The notes under the pieces: model-generated | Database searches by the model: none | Told to the model about the DNA's origin: nothing | Seen by the model: the letters and a program-made list of their open reading frames with translations, nothing else | Made by a program: the position numbers and the translations under genes | Assembly: GCA_002862405.1 (NCBI GenBank) | Contig: PKCZ01000037.1 | Coordinates: 1-40,599, forward strand | Reading direction: 5' to 3' | DNA: 40,599 nucleotides | Source: Pseudomonadota bacterium | GTDB taxonomy: Bacteria; Pseudomonadota; Gammaproteobacteria; Pseudomonadales; Halieaceae | Shown: positions 40,089 through 40,599 of the stretch, one piece after another | Layout of the letters: each line of letters starts with the position of its first letter | How positions within the stretch are numbered: position 1 is the stretch's first letter

Positions 40089-40599
40089 CTAACTTGCTGC
40101 CAGCCTCGCTGCTTCCTCAATGTCGACCGTCACCAACCTCGATACGCCTGGCTCGTGCATAGTCACGCCCATTAGCTGCTCAGCCGCTTCCATGGTTATT
40201 TTATTGTGTGTAATGAAAACAAACTGCACCTTCGTTGACATCTCAGACACCAAACGCGCGTACCGCCCGACATTCGCATCGTCGAGTGGTGCGTCGACCT
40301 CATCGAGCATACAAAAAGGTGCCGGGTTTAACTGGAATATCGAGAAAACCAAGGCGATTGCTGTCATCGCTTTCTCACCACCGGACAGTAGATGAATAGT
40401 GCTATTCTTCTTGCCGGGAGGGCGCGCCATTATAGCGACACCTGTATTCAGCAAGTCATCGCCTGTCATCTCTAAACAAGCCGTGCCGCCTCCAAATACT
40501 TTAGGGAACAACTCGGCGAAGCCAGCATTGACTGTATCAAACGTGTCCTTAAAGCGACTCCGAGTCTCCTTGTCAATCTTCTTGATGGCATTCTGCAGG
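40089..40599 (-). CDS. smc: Chromosome segregation protein SMC, C-terminal part (cut by window edge)
   Basis: The visible 169 residues are the C-terminal head of SMC, the condensin ATPase that organises and segregates chromosomes. Reading from 40598 gives [16 protein letters not shown] and [14 protein letters not shown], the end of the coiled coil entering the head. The ABC signature [15 protein letters not shown], Walker B with D-loop [18 protein letters not shown], and [14 protein letters not shown] follow. The N-terminal Walker A and most of the coiled coil lie beyond the window. It heads the smc-zipA-ligA-lipoprotein run seen in pseudomonads and relatives. Confidence 0.96.
   Translation of the reverse strand, partial: LQNAIKKIDKETRSRFKDTFDTVNAGFAELFPKVFGGGTACLEMTGDDLLNTGVAIMARPPGKKNSTIHLLSGGEKAMTAIALVFSIFQLNPAPFCMLDEVDAPLDDANVGRYARLVSEMSTKVQFVFITHNKITMEAAEQLMGVTMHEPGVSRLVTVDIEEAARLAAS

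Overview
The window reads as an ordinary chromosomal stretch of a free-living, aerobic gammaproteobacterium. Base composition is close to balanced. The gene order gltA divergent from sdhCDAB-sucAB-lpd-sucCD, the smc-zipA-ligA run, a YadG/YadH exporter pair and a long-form QueF all point to Gammaproteobacteria. Protein style suggests a marine lineage near the OM60/NOR5-SAR92 (Cellvibrionales) group; that placement is inference. No phage, insertion sequence, CRISPR array or clear genomic island is visible.

Layout. 1-1343: the tail of an upstream gene with its terminator, an orphan three-helix membrane protein, tRNA-Ser(GGA) and a MAPEG-family membrane protein. 1445-5873 (minus): a D-aminoacylase-type amidohydrolase, queF and the YadGH-type ABC exporter. 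5948-9291 (plus): a strong tRNA promoter, tRNA-Glu(TTC), tRNA-Gly(GCC), then metY, an alpha/beta hydrolase and a homocysteine methyltransferase. 9293-12443 (minus): a putative operon of an exported methyltransferase, tusA, epmC, pdxB and msrB. 12527-15276: gcvR-like ACT protein (plus), converging on prmB-aroC and a small membrane protein. 15336-15895: folE, broken by a nonsense codon and a frameshift. 15867-19136 (minus): htpG-sixA-hydrolase behind a near-consensus sigma-32 promoter.

19276-30422 is one long TCA-cycle block on the minus strand: sdhC, sdhD, sdhA, sdhB, a terminator hairpin, then sucA, sucB, lpd, sucC, sucD and a second terminator. gltA (citrate synthase) and a FabH-type ketosynthase run the other way from 30635, so a 212-bp divergent region serves both arms. 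Together these encode 2-oxoglutarate dehydrogenase (E1, E2, E3), succinyl-CoA synthetase, succinate dehydrogenase and citrate synthase. hisC follows, then phoBR, whose promoter holds five phased Pho-box half-sites, and finally a cell-envelope/DNA-maintenance operon: smc (cut by the window edge), zipA, ligA and a transglycosylase-like lipoprotein.

The main anomaly is the doubly disrupted folE, notable because queF, a later step of the queuosine pathway that folE starts, is intact nearby. The rest is dense core genome with overlapping start/stop codons in several operons and three convergent gene pairs that touch or overlap at their stop codons. I found no strong candidate for a novel multi-gene system.
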